The notes beneath the pieces were generated by a model. The model searched no databases. It saw only the letters and a list, made by a program, of their open reading frames with translations, and had not been told where the DNA came from. The position numbers and the translations under genes were made by a program. From Chryseobacterium formosense (lineage in GTDB: Bacteria; Bacteroidota; Bacteroidia; Flavobacteriales; Weeksellaceae): 64,000 bases of DNA. Every line of letters starts with the position of its first letter. Positions within the stretch are counted from its first letter, which is position 1. The DNA is taken from assembly GCF_900116415.1 (NCBI RefSeq), contig NZ_FPAP01000001.1:806001-870000 (forward strand), read 5' to 3'. Below, in pieces: positions 9,067 through 17,032 of the stretch.

Positions 9067-9570
9067 ATGGAAGATTTAATATTCAGAGACGCACGACTTG
9101 AAGATTTGAAAAGAATTGTTGAAATTTACAACTCAACCATCGGATCCAGAATGGTTACTGCAGATACCGAAGAAATTTCTGTGGAAAGCAGACATCAGTG
9201 GTTTTATGAGCACAATCCTGAAAGAAGACCGCTTTGGATAGTAGAAGATACAGAAAATAATATCGTTGGTTGGGTTAGTTTTTCATCATTTTATGGCAGA
9301 CCGGCTTATAATGGAACGGTTGAAGTAAGTATTTATATGGATGAAAATTTCCGTGGGAAAGGATATGGTAAAAAGACCTTGCAATACTGTGTCGATAATG
9401 CCGGAAAATTTGGAATTAAGACTTTACTGGGCTTCATATTTCTGCATAACGAACCAAGCATAAAGCTTTTCCAAAACTTCGGTTTTGAAGATTGGGGAAT
9501 TTTGCCAAACGTCGCAGTTCTGGATGGGATAGAACGTACTTTGAAAATAATGGGGAAAAGAATTAATTAA
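9067..9570 (+). CDS. GNAT family N-acetyltransferase (phosphinothricin/MddA-like)
   Basis: This 167-residue protein has the GNAT fold. It opens with LIFRDARLEDLKRIVEIYN, carries WVSFSSFYGRPAYNGTVE, and has the acetyl-CoA binding motif A ENFRGKGYGKKTLQY (Q/R-x-x-G-x-G/A). This pattern is typical of the PAT/YncA branch, whose members acetylate amino-acid analogues such as methionine sulfoximine or phosphinothricin. The true substrate is unknown. The open frame extends upstream to a TTG, but the promoter box overlaps that extension. A strong bidirectional terminator follows. Confidence 0.87.
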   Translation: MEDLIFRDARLEDLKRIVEIYNSTIGSRMVTADTEEISVESRHQWFYEHNPERRPLWIVEDTENNIVGWVSFSSFYGRPAYNGTVEVSIYMDENFRGKGYGKKTLQYCVDNAGKFGIKTLLGFIFLHNEPSIKLFQNFGFEDWGILPNVAVLDGIERTLKIMGKRIN

Positions 9571-9613
9571 TTTTGTCTATTTTTTTCCAAAACTCCATTA
9601 GATGATTATACCA

Positions 9614-9651
9614 AAAGCTCCCGTCGATTTACAAAAATCGACGGGAGCTTT
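9614..9651. terminator. Bidirectional terminator, 15-bp perfect stem
   Basis: AAAGCTCCCGTCGAT (9614-9628) pairs perfectly with ATCGACGGGAGCTTT (9637-9651) around an 8-nt loop. It sits between the convergent GNAT (+) and GLPGLI (-) genes and probably serves both. Confidence 0.85.
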
Positions 9652-9689
9652 CTGAAAAAGTAAACTTGTACTTTTAGAAAAATCTAATT

Positions 9690-10514
9690 TTATTTTTTGA
9701 AATCAGGTTGTTTATCTTTTTCAATAAAAATATATCTGCTTTTTATTCCATTTTGCAACATCCCTTTTTTTCTGTTAAGTTCATCTACTGTCTCAATAGT
9801 TTCATTTTTAAAGTTGGCTTTACCTCCGTTTTTTATATTGTCAGAAAGCATTCTTGTAGGATTCAAGTATAAATCTTCGAGATAAGCATTGAATTTTTGA
9901 TTGCTCACCGTTATTGCTTGTTTGCCAAAATGAGTTTCCACAAAATCATTTGTGTCGTAAGTTTGTGACAATTTTACATTTTTTTTAAGCTGATAGATAA
10001 AATTTTTCTCAGCATCTTCCAAAAGGAATATCAGACCTGGAAGTCCACGAAATTTATAAGGTCCTTCCTTTATATTAATATCATTTGAGAACCATGCAAT
10101 CCAACTTCTGCCTCCAAATTTGGTGACTGCCTTTTGAAGCTTATATCCATTGTAGTCTTTAGTTTCCTGCAAAAGTTTCCAAGACATTTCATCATTGGTC
10201 TTTACGACAAAATAGTCAAAAAAGTCTCTGTACCAATAATTTTTGTTAGAATTGATTTCTCTTGAGATAATCTGATCTGTTCTGGTGCTATATTTTGATA
10301 CGGTGGTCTTTGCGGCTCTGTTAATAGAATCGTATTCAGCAAATGTTTGATCATAAAACTTTACCTTTTCAGCGGAGATATCCAGATTCATCAATGTTTT
10401 TCTGTAGTCTTCTGTAGAATCACTTCGGTACTGTAGCTCGTAAACAAATCTGTTCGTTTGAGATTGATAAAAAAGATTCATGATAATACCGATGAAAATA
10501 AGTGTTTTTTGCAT
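9690..10514 (-). CDS. GLPGLI family secreted protein
   Basis: This 274-residue protein from the ATG at 10514 belongs to the GLPGLI family, named after the conserved motif seen here as FRGLPGLIFLLED (around 165). It has a signal peptide (QKTLIFIGIIMNLFYQSQT) followed by RFVYELQYRSDS, the usual start of the mature family. The motif SWIAWFSNDI-IKEGPYKFRGLPGLI is intact. The function of the family is unknown; members are exported and often occur as paralogues. A second intact member is at 25989-26834 and a decayed one at 25780-25974. The ORF extends upstream by 8 codons, but only the ATG gives a proper signal peptide. Confidence 0.88.
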   Translation of the reverse strand: MQKTLIFIGIIMNLFYQSQTNRFVYELQYRSDSTEDYRKTLMNLDISAEKVKFYDQTFAEYDSINRAAKTTVSKYSTRTDQIISREINSNKNYWYRDFFDYFVVKTNDEMSWKLLQETKDYNGYKLQKAVTKFGGRSWIAWFSNDINIKEGPYKFRGLPGLIFLLEDAEKNFIYQLKKNVKLSQTYDTNDFVETHFGKQAITVSNQKFNAYLEDLYLNPTRMLSDNIKNGGKANFKNETIETVDELNRKKGMLQNGIKSRYIFIEKDKQPDFKK

Positions 10515-10580
10515 TTTATTATTTGAAATATTTAGCAAATATAATAATTATACACATTAAAGTGAATAATATTTGGTTTA

Positions 10581-11099
10581 TTACAACTCTTTTTTCATCA
10601 TTAAATCTTTCTGTTTTTCATCTCCGAACAGAAAAATATGTTGATCAAATTCTACAAAACCATTTTTTTTATAAAATTGTACAGCCCTGTGATTTTCTTC
10701 CCAAACTCCTAGCCAGACATATTTCAGGTTTTTATTTTTTGCAATTTCTAATGTTTTATCGTATAAAATCTGTCCTACTTTTTTACCATGAAAATCTTTT
10801 GAAACATAAATCCTTTCGATTTCAAGAGAATTCTTGTCCTGCAATTCGGTTTGTGCATCTCCTGAATTTACTTTTAAATATCCTATAACTTCATTGTCAG
10901 ACAAAGCAAAATAAAATTGAGAATTTTCGTTTTGAATTTCTGAGGTTAATTTTTCGGTAGTAAAACCTTCATTCAGATATTTTTCCATATTTTCTGCGGT
11001 ATTGTGTGGTGAGAAAGTATCGAAAAAAGTTTGTTTGGCAATCTTCTGTAATGATTTTACATCTTTTTCATCAATTTTTCTAAGTATAATCTGTTCCAT
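10581..11099 (-). CDS. GNAT family N-acetyltransferase (PaiA-like)
   Basis: This 172-residue protein has the GNAT fold with motif A SKDFHGKKVGQILYDKTLE (around 100-118), and an N-terminal ILRKIDEKDVKSLQKIAKQT. The TFFDTFSPHNT-x-ENMEKYL segment matches PaiA-type acetyltransferases, which often act on polyamines or small amines. I chose the ATG at 11099. A start at 11126 would overlap the upstream gene by 23 nt, whereas the chosen one follows its stop by 4 nt. It is the second gene of a two-gene acetyltransferase operon. Confidence 0.85.
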   Translation of the reverse strand: MEQIILRKIDEKDVKSLQKIAKQTFFDTFSPHNTAENMEKYLNEGFTTEKLTSEIQNENSQFYFALSDNEVIGYLKVNSGDAQTELQDKNSLEIERIYVSKDFHGKKVGQILYDKTLEIAKNKNLKYVWLGVWEENHRAVQFYKKNGFVEFDQHIFLFGDEKQKDLMMKKEL

Positions 11100-11103
11100 G
11101 ATG

Positions 11104-11616
11104 TTATCTGATATTTTTATTTTCAATTTTATAAACTACACCTTCCTGTCCATCAAAATCGAAGGCTTTTTCAAATTTGAGTCCGATTTTTTCTAAAACT
11201 TTTATGGATGCAGTATTTTCTTTCATTGCTCTTCCGATGATCGTTTTTAAATGTAATTCTTTAAAACCATAATCCAGACAACCTTTAGCGCTTTCTGTAG
11301 CAAATCCCAGATTCCAGAAGCATTCAAAAAACCGAAATCCAATATCGGTTTCATCTAAATCTTCATCATATTTTAATCCACACCAACCCAAAAATTGATT
11401 TGTTGATTTATTAATAACTGCCCATCTTCCATAGCCGTTTCTTTGGTAATCGGAGTAGTTTTCAAGAAATTCTCTGGCTTCATTGATGTCTTTAAAAGCA
11501 GAATTTCCTGTATATTTTATAACATTTGGATTTGAATTTAATTTATAGAAGTTTTCTGCATCGCTGATGTCAAATTCTCTGAGCAAAAGGCGGTTGGTTT
11601 CTAAGATTGTTTTCAT
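11104..11616 (-). CDS. GNAT family N-acetyltransferase (RimJ/RimL type)
   Basis: This 170-residue protein opens with ETNRLLLREFDISDAENFY, the hallmark of RimJ/RimL-like acetyltransferases. It continues with WAVINKSTNQFLGWCGLKY, and the acetyl-CoA region FFECFWNLGFATESAKGCL. The Q/R-x-x-G-x-A signature is altered to FWNLGFATES, as is common in this branch. Some relatives acetylate ribosomal protein N-termini, but many have other substrates. The preceding codon is TTG in frame; the ATG at 11616 is the natural start. It is translationally close to the next GNAT gene. Confidence 0.86.
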   Translation of the reverse strand: MKTILETNRLLLREFDISDAENFYKLNSNPNVIKYTGNSAFKDINEAREFLENYSDYQRNGYGRWAVINKSTNQFLGWCGLKYDEDLDETDIGFRFFECFWNLGFATESAKGCLDYGFKELHLKTIIGRAMKENTASIKVLEKIGLKFEKAFDFDGQEGVVYKIENKNIR

Positions 11617-11680
11617 CAAGCATTAGTTTCGAATTTTAAAGATAGCAAATAAGAAAGCGATCCAAAGACCGCTTTCAAAT

Positions 11681-13045
11681 TTATATTTTATTTCCTTTAA
11701 TCCGTCTTGCAGACATATTCAGGAAACGTTTTACCAGCATACATGCAGAAATCGTTAATCCCAATCCGAGCGCAATCCACATTCCGAAAGCGCCCATTTC
11801 CATGGTTACACAAAGGAAATAGCCCAAAGGAATGGTAATCAGCCAATACGCAATGAATGTATAAATGGAAGGAATTTTCACATCCTGCAAACCTCTCAAC
11901 ATTCCTAAAGCCGTTACCTGGATTCCGTCAGAAAGCTGGAATAATGCTGCGATAATCATGAGCTTTGAAGCTAACATAATTACTTCCACTTCTTCAGGTT
12001 TTGTAAAAAATGTTGGTAAAATATTTCGTCCTAAAATGAAGATAATACCACAAATACACATGAAAAGAAATGCAATTTTCAGATTGTTGATTCCTATTTT
12101 TCTTAATTCAACAAAATTCTGTTCGCCCAGTTTTCTGCCGATCATTACCGTTGAAGCTACACTGAATCCGATACATAAATTAAAGGTAAATGAAGCCATG
12201 CTCAACGCAATCTGGTGCGAAGCAATATCGTGAGCTGAGATAAGTCCGCAGATAAATGCAGCTCCTGCAAATGCGGTTACCTCAAAAAACATCTGTAAAG
12301 CGGTAGGGAAACCTAATCGTATCATTTTCTCAAACATTTTCTTAGAGAAAACCTGCATTTTCAATGAAAATTCTTTGATGTACTGTCTTGTTTTTTTCTC
12401 TTTTAATAAAACGAAATAAAGAAAAACAACCATGAAAATTCTGGCAATCAAACTAGCTAAAGCAGAACCTTTCACGCCCATTTCAGGGAAGATCCAAAGT
12501 CCTTTGATGAAAACATAATTTAAAACAATGTTGATGACATTTGCAATAATAGTAGCCTTTGTTACTCCGATTGTATAGGATAAACCTTCAGAAACTTCTC
12601 TCAAAGTCTGAAATGCCATAAACGGAACAATACTGATAGCCATAATAGTTAAAAAATCAACCGTATCGGGAATAATTTTTGCGGGCTGCCCAGAATGATA
12701 GAGTAGTGGCATTCCCAAAAACAGAATTCCCATCAGAATAATTCCGACGGACATATTGATCACAAATCCATGACTGAAAACAGAATTGATCGTTTTGTGA
12801 TCATGCTGTGAATGTGCTTCCGAAACCAATGGCGGAATGGCAAAAGAAAATCCCAATGCCAAAACAAACATCGAGAAAAAAACGGCGTTTCCTAAAGATA
12901 CTGAAGCCAAAGCATCTGCGCCAAGTAATTTCCCAACGATAATATTGTCGAATAGGTTTACAGAAACCTGCCCAACTTGCGTAAGCATTACCGGAAGAGC
13001 CAATGTGAGGGCTTCTTTCGTGTAATTTTTATTTAAAAACTTCAT
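11681..13045 (-). CDS. MATE family multidrug/cation efflux transporter
   Basis: This 454-residue membrane protein has 12 predicted helices in two homologous halves. The N-terminal LTLALPVMLTQVGQVSVNLFDNIIVGKLLG is the typical MATE opening, with P26-like and D-containing helix 1 for cation coupling. The second half has the matching RLGFPTALQMFFEVTAFAGA. It exports hydrophobic organic cations in exchange for Na+ or H+; the substrate cannot be predicted. The ATG at 13045 gives the usual MKFLNKNYTKEA start. The upstream in-frame extension has no homology-like features. It is monocistronic. Confidence 0.92.
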   Translation of the reverse strand: MKFLNKNYTKEALTLALPVMLTQVGQVSVNLFDNIIVGKLLGADALASVSLGNAVFFSMFVLALGFSFAIPPLVSEAHSQHDHKTINSVFSHGFVINMSVGIILMGILFLGMPLLYHSGQPAKIIPDTVDFLTIMAISIVPFMAFQTLREVSEGLSYTIGVTKATIIANVINIVLNYVFIKGLWIFPEMGVKGSALASLIARIFMVVFLYFVLLKEKKTRQYIKEFSLKMQVFSKKMFEKMIRLGFPTALQMFFEVTAFAGAAFICGLISAHDIASHQIALSMASFTFNLCIGFSVASTVMIGRKLGEQNFVELRKIGINNLKIAFLFMCICGIIFILGRNILPTFFTKPEEVEVIMLASKLMIIAALFQLSDGIQVTALGMLRGLQDVKIPSIYTFIAYWLITIPLGYFLCVTMEMGAFGMWIALGLGLTISACMLVKRFLNMSARRIKGNKI

Positions 13046-13115
13046 AACAGTCCAAAAAAAAATTTGCAGCATAATTACTGCAAATTTTTATAATTTATTT
13101 TAATTAATAATTAAA

Positions 13116-14300
13116 TTATTTTCTTACAAAACTTGCAACATCCTCTTCAGAAACAGAGCTTCCTCCAAGAATAATTAATCTTTCAACCACATTTCTAAGT
13201 TCTCTGATATTTCCGGTCCATGAAAGAGCTTTTAAAGCATCAATCGCTTTATCATCAAATTTTTTCATGGCAGTACCATGCTCATCAGCAATTATTCCCG
13301 AAAAATGATTTACCAAAAGACTGATGTCTTCCTTTCTTTCATCCAATGGCGGAACGTAGATTTCAATAACAGAAAGTCTGTGGTATAAATCTTCTCTGAA
13401 TCTTCCCGCCTCAATTTCTGTCTGCATATTTTTGTTGGTTGCAGCCAAAACTCTTACATCCACTTTGATTTCTTTATCGCTTCCTACAGGAGAAACTTTA
13501 CTTTCCTGCAATGCTCTCAACACTTTTGCCTGAGCTATAAGACTCATATCTCCAATTTCATCTAAGAAAATGGTTCCTCCGTTTGCCTGTTCAAATTTCC
13601 CCTGCTTGTCTTTAATTGCTCCAGTAAACGAACCTTTTACGTGTCCGAAAAGTTCAGATTCAATCAATTCAGAAGGAATAGCGGCACAGTTTACCTCAAT
13701 CATCGGTCCTCTTGATCTTTCACTTAGGTTGTGAATCGCATGAGCTACCAATTCTTTTCCGGCTCCGTTTGGACCTGTAATTAAAACTCTTGCATCCGAA
13801 GCGGCAACTTTTTCGATCATATCCTGAATTTTTTTCAAGGCAGCAGATTCACCAATCATTTGGTATTTTTTGTTGACTTTCTTTTTCAGGGTTTTATTTT
13901 CGGTCTGAAGATTTTTGTTTTCTTTCTTAAGAGTTTCCTTTACCAAGGCATTTTTCACACTTGTTATCAGTCTGTTGATATCAATTGGCTTGGAAATAAA
14001 ATCGTATGCACCATCCTTTAAACACGAAACTGCAGAATCGATGTCGGCATGACCGGAAATCATGATGAATGTTGTTTCAGGTTTCAGGGCTAAACTTTGC
14101 TTTAAAAGCTCTGTTCCTGAAAGTTTTGGCATTTTGATGTCTGAAATCACCAATGCGAAATCTTCTTTTTCAACCTGTTTATAGCCTTCTAAACCGTCAT
14201 CAGCAATGACAAATTCATAATCGGTTAATTCATCCGAAAGAATACTGTGAAGTACTCCGGATATTGCTTTTTCGTCTTCTACAATAAGGATTTTTTGCAT
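13116..14300 (-). CDS. Sigma-54-type response regulator lacking a DNA-binding domain
   Basis: This 394-residue protein has a receiver domain (about 1-120; acidic pair in VEDEK, phospho-Asp in LVISDIKMP, Lys in DFISKPID). A coiled linker rich in Lys/Asn (about 120-145) follows, then an AAA+ sigma-54 interaction domain. The AAA+ motifs are Walker A GPNGAGKE, the sigma-54 contact loop ELFGHVKGSFTGA (GSFTGA in place of GAFTGA), Walker B GGTIFLDEIGD and the arginine fingers. It ends at SEEDVASFVRK, straight after the AAA+ lid, so the usual Fis-type HTH is missing. It probably activates sigma-54 holoenzyme from solution, as some enhancer-independent relatives do. No kinase gene is adjacent. Confidence 0.9.
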   Translation of the reverse strand: MQKILIVEDEKAISGVLHSILSDELTDYEFVIADDGLEGYKQVEKEDFALVISDIKMPKLSGTELLKQSLALKPETTFIMISGHADIDSAVSCLKDGAYDFISKPIDINRLITSVKNALVKETLKKENKNLQTENKTLKKKVNKKYQMIGESAALKKIQDMIEKVAASDARVLITGPNGAGKELVAHAIHNLSERSRGPMIEVNCAAIPSELIESELFGHVKGSFTGAIKDKQGKFEQANGGTIFLDEIGDMSLIAQAKVLRALQESKVSPVGSDKEIKVDVRVLAATNKNMQTEIEAGRFREDLYHRLSVIEIYVPPLDERKEDISLLVNHFSGIIADEHGTAMKKFDDKAIDALKALSWTGNIRELRNVVERLIILGGSSVSEEDVASFVRK

Positions 14301-14305
14301 AGTTG

Positions 14306-14313
14306 CAAATTTA
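14306..14313 (-). promoter_or_regulatory. -7 box TAAATTTG, 5 nt from the ATG
   Basis: An exact TAnnTTTG match on the minus strand ends 5 nt upstream of the response-regulator ATG. With usual -7 to start spacing the transcript would begin at or near the A of the ATG, implying a leaderless or nearly leaderless mRNA. Confidence 0.4.
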
Positions 14314-14356
14314 GTTAATTTTTTGCTTGATTACTAGCAAATATCATTCCTAAATT

Positions 14357-15016
14357 TCACTTTGAATAATCTCTTCTTCCAAAAATTGCCGATCCTACAC
14401 GCACCGAATTGGCACCGCATTCAATGGCAATAGGGAAGTCATCACTCATTCCCATCGATAAAGTTTCCATTTTTTGAATCTGGCTCAATTCATCAAACAG
14501 ATTTTTTAAAACAGAAAACTCTTTTCTTATTTGATTTTGGTCTTCTGTAAATGTTGCCATTCCCATCAAACCTGTAATTTGAATGTTTGTAAATTCTCCT
14601 TTTATAAATTTATCAAACAAATCTTTGGCTTCAGAAATCTCCAAGCCGAATTTGCTTTCTTCTTCAGCTATTTTTACCTGAAGTAAAACTTTAATTTTAC
14701 GGTTGTGTTTTGCAGCTTCTTTATTGATTTCGTTCAGAAGTTTCTCAGAGTCCACACTTTGAATGGTGTCAATAAATTCCGCAATATATTTTACTTTATT
14801 GGTCTGAAGATGCCCGATCAGATGCCACTGAATATCTTTCGGAAGCAATGGGTATTTCTCAGTGAGTTCCTGAACTTTATTTTCACCAAAAACTCTTTGT
14901 CCTAAATCATATACTTCCTGAATAGAAGAAACGGGATGTGTTTTTGAAACGGCAACCAATTCAATATTTTCCGGCAATTGATTTTTTATCTCTTTGTAAT
15001 TTTCCTGAATACTCAT
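14357..15016 (-). CDS. YggS family PLP homeostasis protein
   Basis: This 219-residue protein is a YggS/PLPBP family member, a non-catalytic PLP carrier that keeps vitamin B6 and amino-acid pools in balance. Motifs are LVAVSKTHPVSSIQEVYDLG with the PLP Lys (about 25), FGENKVQEL, WHLIGHLQTNKVK, and the C-terminal GMSDDFPIAIECGANSVRVG that binds the PLP phosphate. Length is normal (about 215-235). It follows the divergent spacer containing a family B repeat. A GAAATTTG sequence ends 5 nt before its ATG and resembles a -7 box. Confidence 0.92.
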   Translation of the reverse strand: MSIQENYKEIKNQLPENIELVAVSKTHPVSSIQEVYDLGQRVFGENKVQELTEKYPLLPKDIQWHLIGHLQTNKVKYIAEFIDTIQSVDSEKLLNEINKEAAKHNRKIKVLLQVKIAEEESKFGLEISEAKDLFDKFIKGEFTNIQITGLMGMATFTEDQNQIRKEFSVLKNLFDELSQIQKMETLSMGMSDDFPIAIECGANSVRVGSAIFGRRDYSK

Positions 15017-15067
15017 GCTGCAAATTTCCGAATTTTAAAATGAAAAAAGATGATTTAGATATGAAAT

Positions 15068-15212
15068 CCCACAGATCGCACAGATTTTCACAGATGATTG
15101 AGAGTAATATCTGTTGTAAAAATGCCACAAATGCACGAATCAATTACCCTTAATGACATTTTAATTATAAAATTGGTGTATTCGTGGCAAAATAATCTAT
15201 ACAATCTGTAGG
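15068..15212. repeat. Dispersed palindromic repeat, family B, copy 2
   Basis: CCCACAGATCGCACAGATT (15068-15086) pairs imperfectly with AATCTATACAATCTGTAGG (15194-15212). An inner pair, GCCACAAATGCACGAAT (15124-15140) with ATTGGTGTATTCGTGGC (15172-15188), is also present. The whole 145-nt element is thus a nested inverted repeat. It fills the spacer between yggS and the deacetylase gene. Confidence 0.65.
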
Positions 15213-15221
15213 AAAAAAAAT

Positions 15222-16085
15222 TTAGTTCAGAATCTCATTGATTTTCGGATAAGCCGAAACTTTTCTAAAAACAAAACGATTTGACTTCTGTAATTTTTCT
15301 ATAAATAAATCTAACTCGTTAATCGAATCTGCGTCGTTAAGATATTGGTCGTGCGTAAGGAAAACCAAATGTCTTGAAGTTTTTTCAAGATCGTTAAAGA
15401 AAATGCTGTCTACTTTTTTCAGCATCGCTTCATGATTTCCTTTTAAATTCATTTTGTTCGTAGGTTTCCATTCGAGATCCCAACCGATTACTTTATAACC
15501 CGCTATTTTTAATTGATCTGCAGCTTCGGAAGAACTTTTGAGATCGGTTACATTAATGTTGTTGAGTCTCCAAATATTTCTTCCGGGTGTTCTTGCTATT
15601 TTTCCTGTAAGTTTTAAACTGTCTTTGGCAAGGTCAAAATCTTTTACGACCGCATCAGGATTTTTATAAAAATCTGAGTATTTGTTGTGGGCGTGTGTAT
15701 AACTGTGATTAGCAAGCTCAATTAGCTGATCTGCTCTCATTTTTTCAAGATCGTCTTTTTGCCTTTTGCTGTCTGTGGCATGCTTACCGACAAGAAAAGC
15801 GGTTGCACAGACGTTTCTTTTGTGTAATATTTTCAGAAGATTTTCGGTTCCTCGATTGGGACCATCATCGAAAGTAAGATAAATTACTCTTTTATCAGAA
15901 GGGATATCTTCATCATCAATTCTGGGGACTTTTGCGACGGGAGGCTCTTTCGAAAGAATTTTTTCAGATTCTTTTACTTCGATTTTCTGATTGCAGCCGA
16001 TAAATAATGTTGATGCAGCACTGATTACTGCAAACACCCCGAGAAAACTCTTATTTCGAGCCTTTCCCGCAAAAGTTTTTTTCAT
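15222..16085 (-). CDS. Polysaccharide deacetylase family lipoprotein
   Basis: This 287-residue protein has a lipoprotein-type signal (TLFIGC, Cys about 31), then a NodB-type carbohydrate esterase 4 domain. Conserved motifs are VIYLTFDDGPNRGTE (catalytic base Asp and metal-binding Asp), NHSYTHAHNKYS (metal His pair H-x3-H) and a late FLTHDQ. The domain removes N-acetyl groups from peptidoglycan or exopolysaccharide and is probably anchored in an envelope membrane. Its central part deviates from classic CE4 enzymes, so the substrate is open. The stop lies 10 nt from the end of a family B repeat. Confidence 0.85.
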   Translation of the reverse strand: MKKTFAGKARNKSFLGVFAVISAASTLFIGCNQKIEVKESEKILSKEPPVAKVPRIDDEDIPSDKRVIYLTFDDGPNRGTENLLKILHKRNVCATAFLVGKHATDSKRQKDDLEKMRADQLIELANHSYTHAHNKYSDFYKNPDAVVKDFDLAKDSLKLTGKIARTPGRNIWRLNNINVTDLKSSSEAADQLKIAGYKVIGWDLEWKPTNKMNLKGNHEAMLKKVDSIFFNDLEKTSRHLVFLTHDQYLNDADSINELDLFIEKLQKSNRFVFRKVSAYPKINEILN

Positions 16086-16199
16086 AAAAATTAGTGGAAA
16101 TTAAGTTGTTAAAAATTGTTAAATTTTACAAAGTAAAGTTAACAAAATTTATACCACAAAATAAATTTCTTTTCACTTTTTAATGAAATTTTAATGAAA

Positions 16200-16931
16200 T
16201 TATTTTTGAAGAATTTTATTCAATTCGATGGCATTTTTTACAGCGGCGGTTCCCCAAGTATTATTGAAGAAAACAAAACCTTTCCTTTTTGATTTTACAA
16301 TATTTTCAGCTAAGATTTTTATTTCATTTTCAGGATATTCAGATTTATAAAGAACTGGTTTTCCGTGGAGCCGATAATAAAAAAGTTCAGCATGATTAAT
16401 GATGAAATCATCAGGTAGATTTCCGGGAAAACTTACTCCTGAAAAGATAATTTTTTTTGATCTTAAAATTGAATAAATTTCATCATTCCACCAGGAATCG
16501 TTTCGGAACTCTATGACATTGAGATAATCAAAATCTAAATTTTGAATGATTAAATTTAAATTCTCTTCCGTATTTTTAAATGAAGGCGGAAACTGATACA
16601 AAAAGCCCGACAGTTTTTCTTTTAAATGAGTTTGAATGTGCTCACAAAATTCTTGAATTTCTTCTTTACAATCTTTTAAACGCTTTTCGTGAGAAATAGC
16701 TTTAGGTATCTTAATAAAAAATCTGAAATCTTCGGGAGTTTCCTCAAACCATTTCAATAAAGTTTTTGCGGTAGGTTTTCTGTAGAAAGTTGAGTTGATT
16801 TCAACAGCATTGAATTCTTTAGAATATAAAGTCAGAAAGTCTTTACTTTTCGCATCTTCGGGATACAAGGAACCTTTCCAGTCATTATTGTAGAAACCCG
16901 AACAGCCGATGTAGATATTTTCTTTTTTCAT
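16200..16931 (-). CDS. DUF72 domain protein (YecE-like)
   Basis: This 243-residue protein matches the DUF72/YecE family: YIGCSGFYNNDWKGSLYP at the start, then EINSTFYRKPT, FFIKIPKAISHEKRL, NVIEFRNDSWW and a final FFNNTWGTAAVKNA. The family forms a TIM barrel of unknown activity. It is slightly shorter than average. It is monocistronic on the minus strand, with a family B repeat on its upstream side. Confidence 0.9.
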   Translation of the reverse strand: MKKENIYIGCSGFYNNDWKGSLYPEDAKSKDFLTLYSKEFNAVEINSTFYRKPTAKTLLKWFEETPEDFRFFIKIPKAISHEKRLKDCKEEIQEFCEHIQTHLKEKLSGFLYQFPPSFKNTEENLNLIIQNLDFDYLNVIEFRNDSWWNDEIYSILRSKKIIFSGVSFPGNLPDDFIINHAELFYYRLHGKPVLYKSEYPENEIKILAENIVKSKRKGFVFFNNTWGTAAVKNAIELNKILQK

Positions 16932-16943
16932 ATTTTTATTTGT

Positions 16944-17027
16944 CTCTCGCAGATTAAGCGAACTGAGCCGATTTAAATAGTCATTAAACTAAAAATAATC
17001 TGTGCTATCAGCAAAATTCTGTGAGAG
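16944..17027. repeat. Dispersed palindromic repeat, family B, copy 3
   Basis: CTCTCGCAGATTAAGCGAA at the left is the imperfect reverse complement of the right end, which reads CTGTGCTATCAGCAAAATTC and ends CTGTGAGAG. The element spans nearly the whole spacer between the DUF72 gene and the copper ATPase stop. Confidence 0.55.
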
Positions 17028-17032
17028 TTTAA

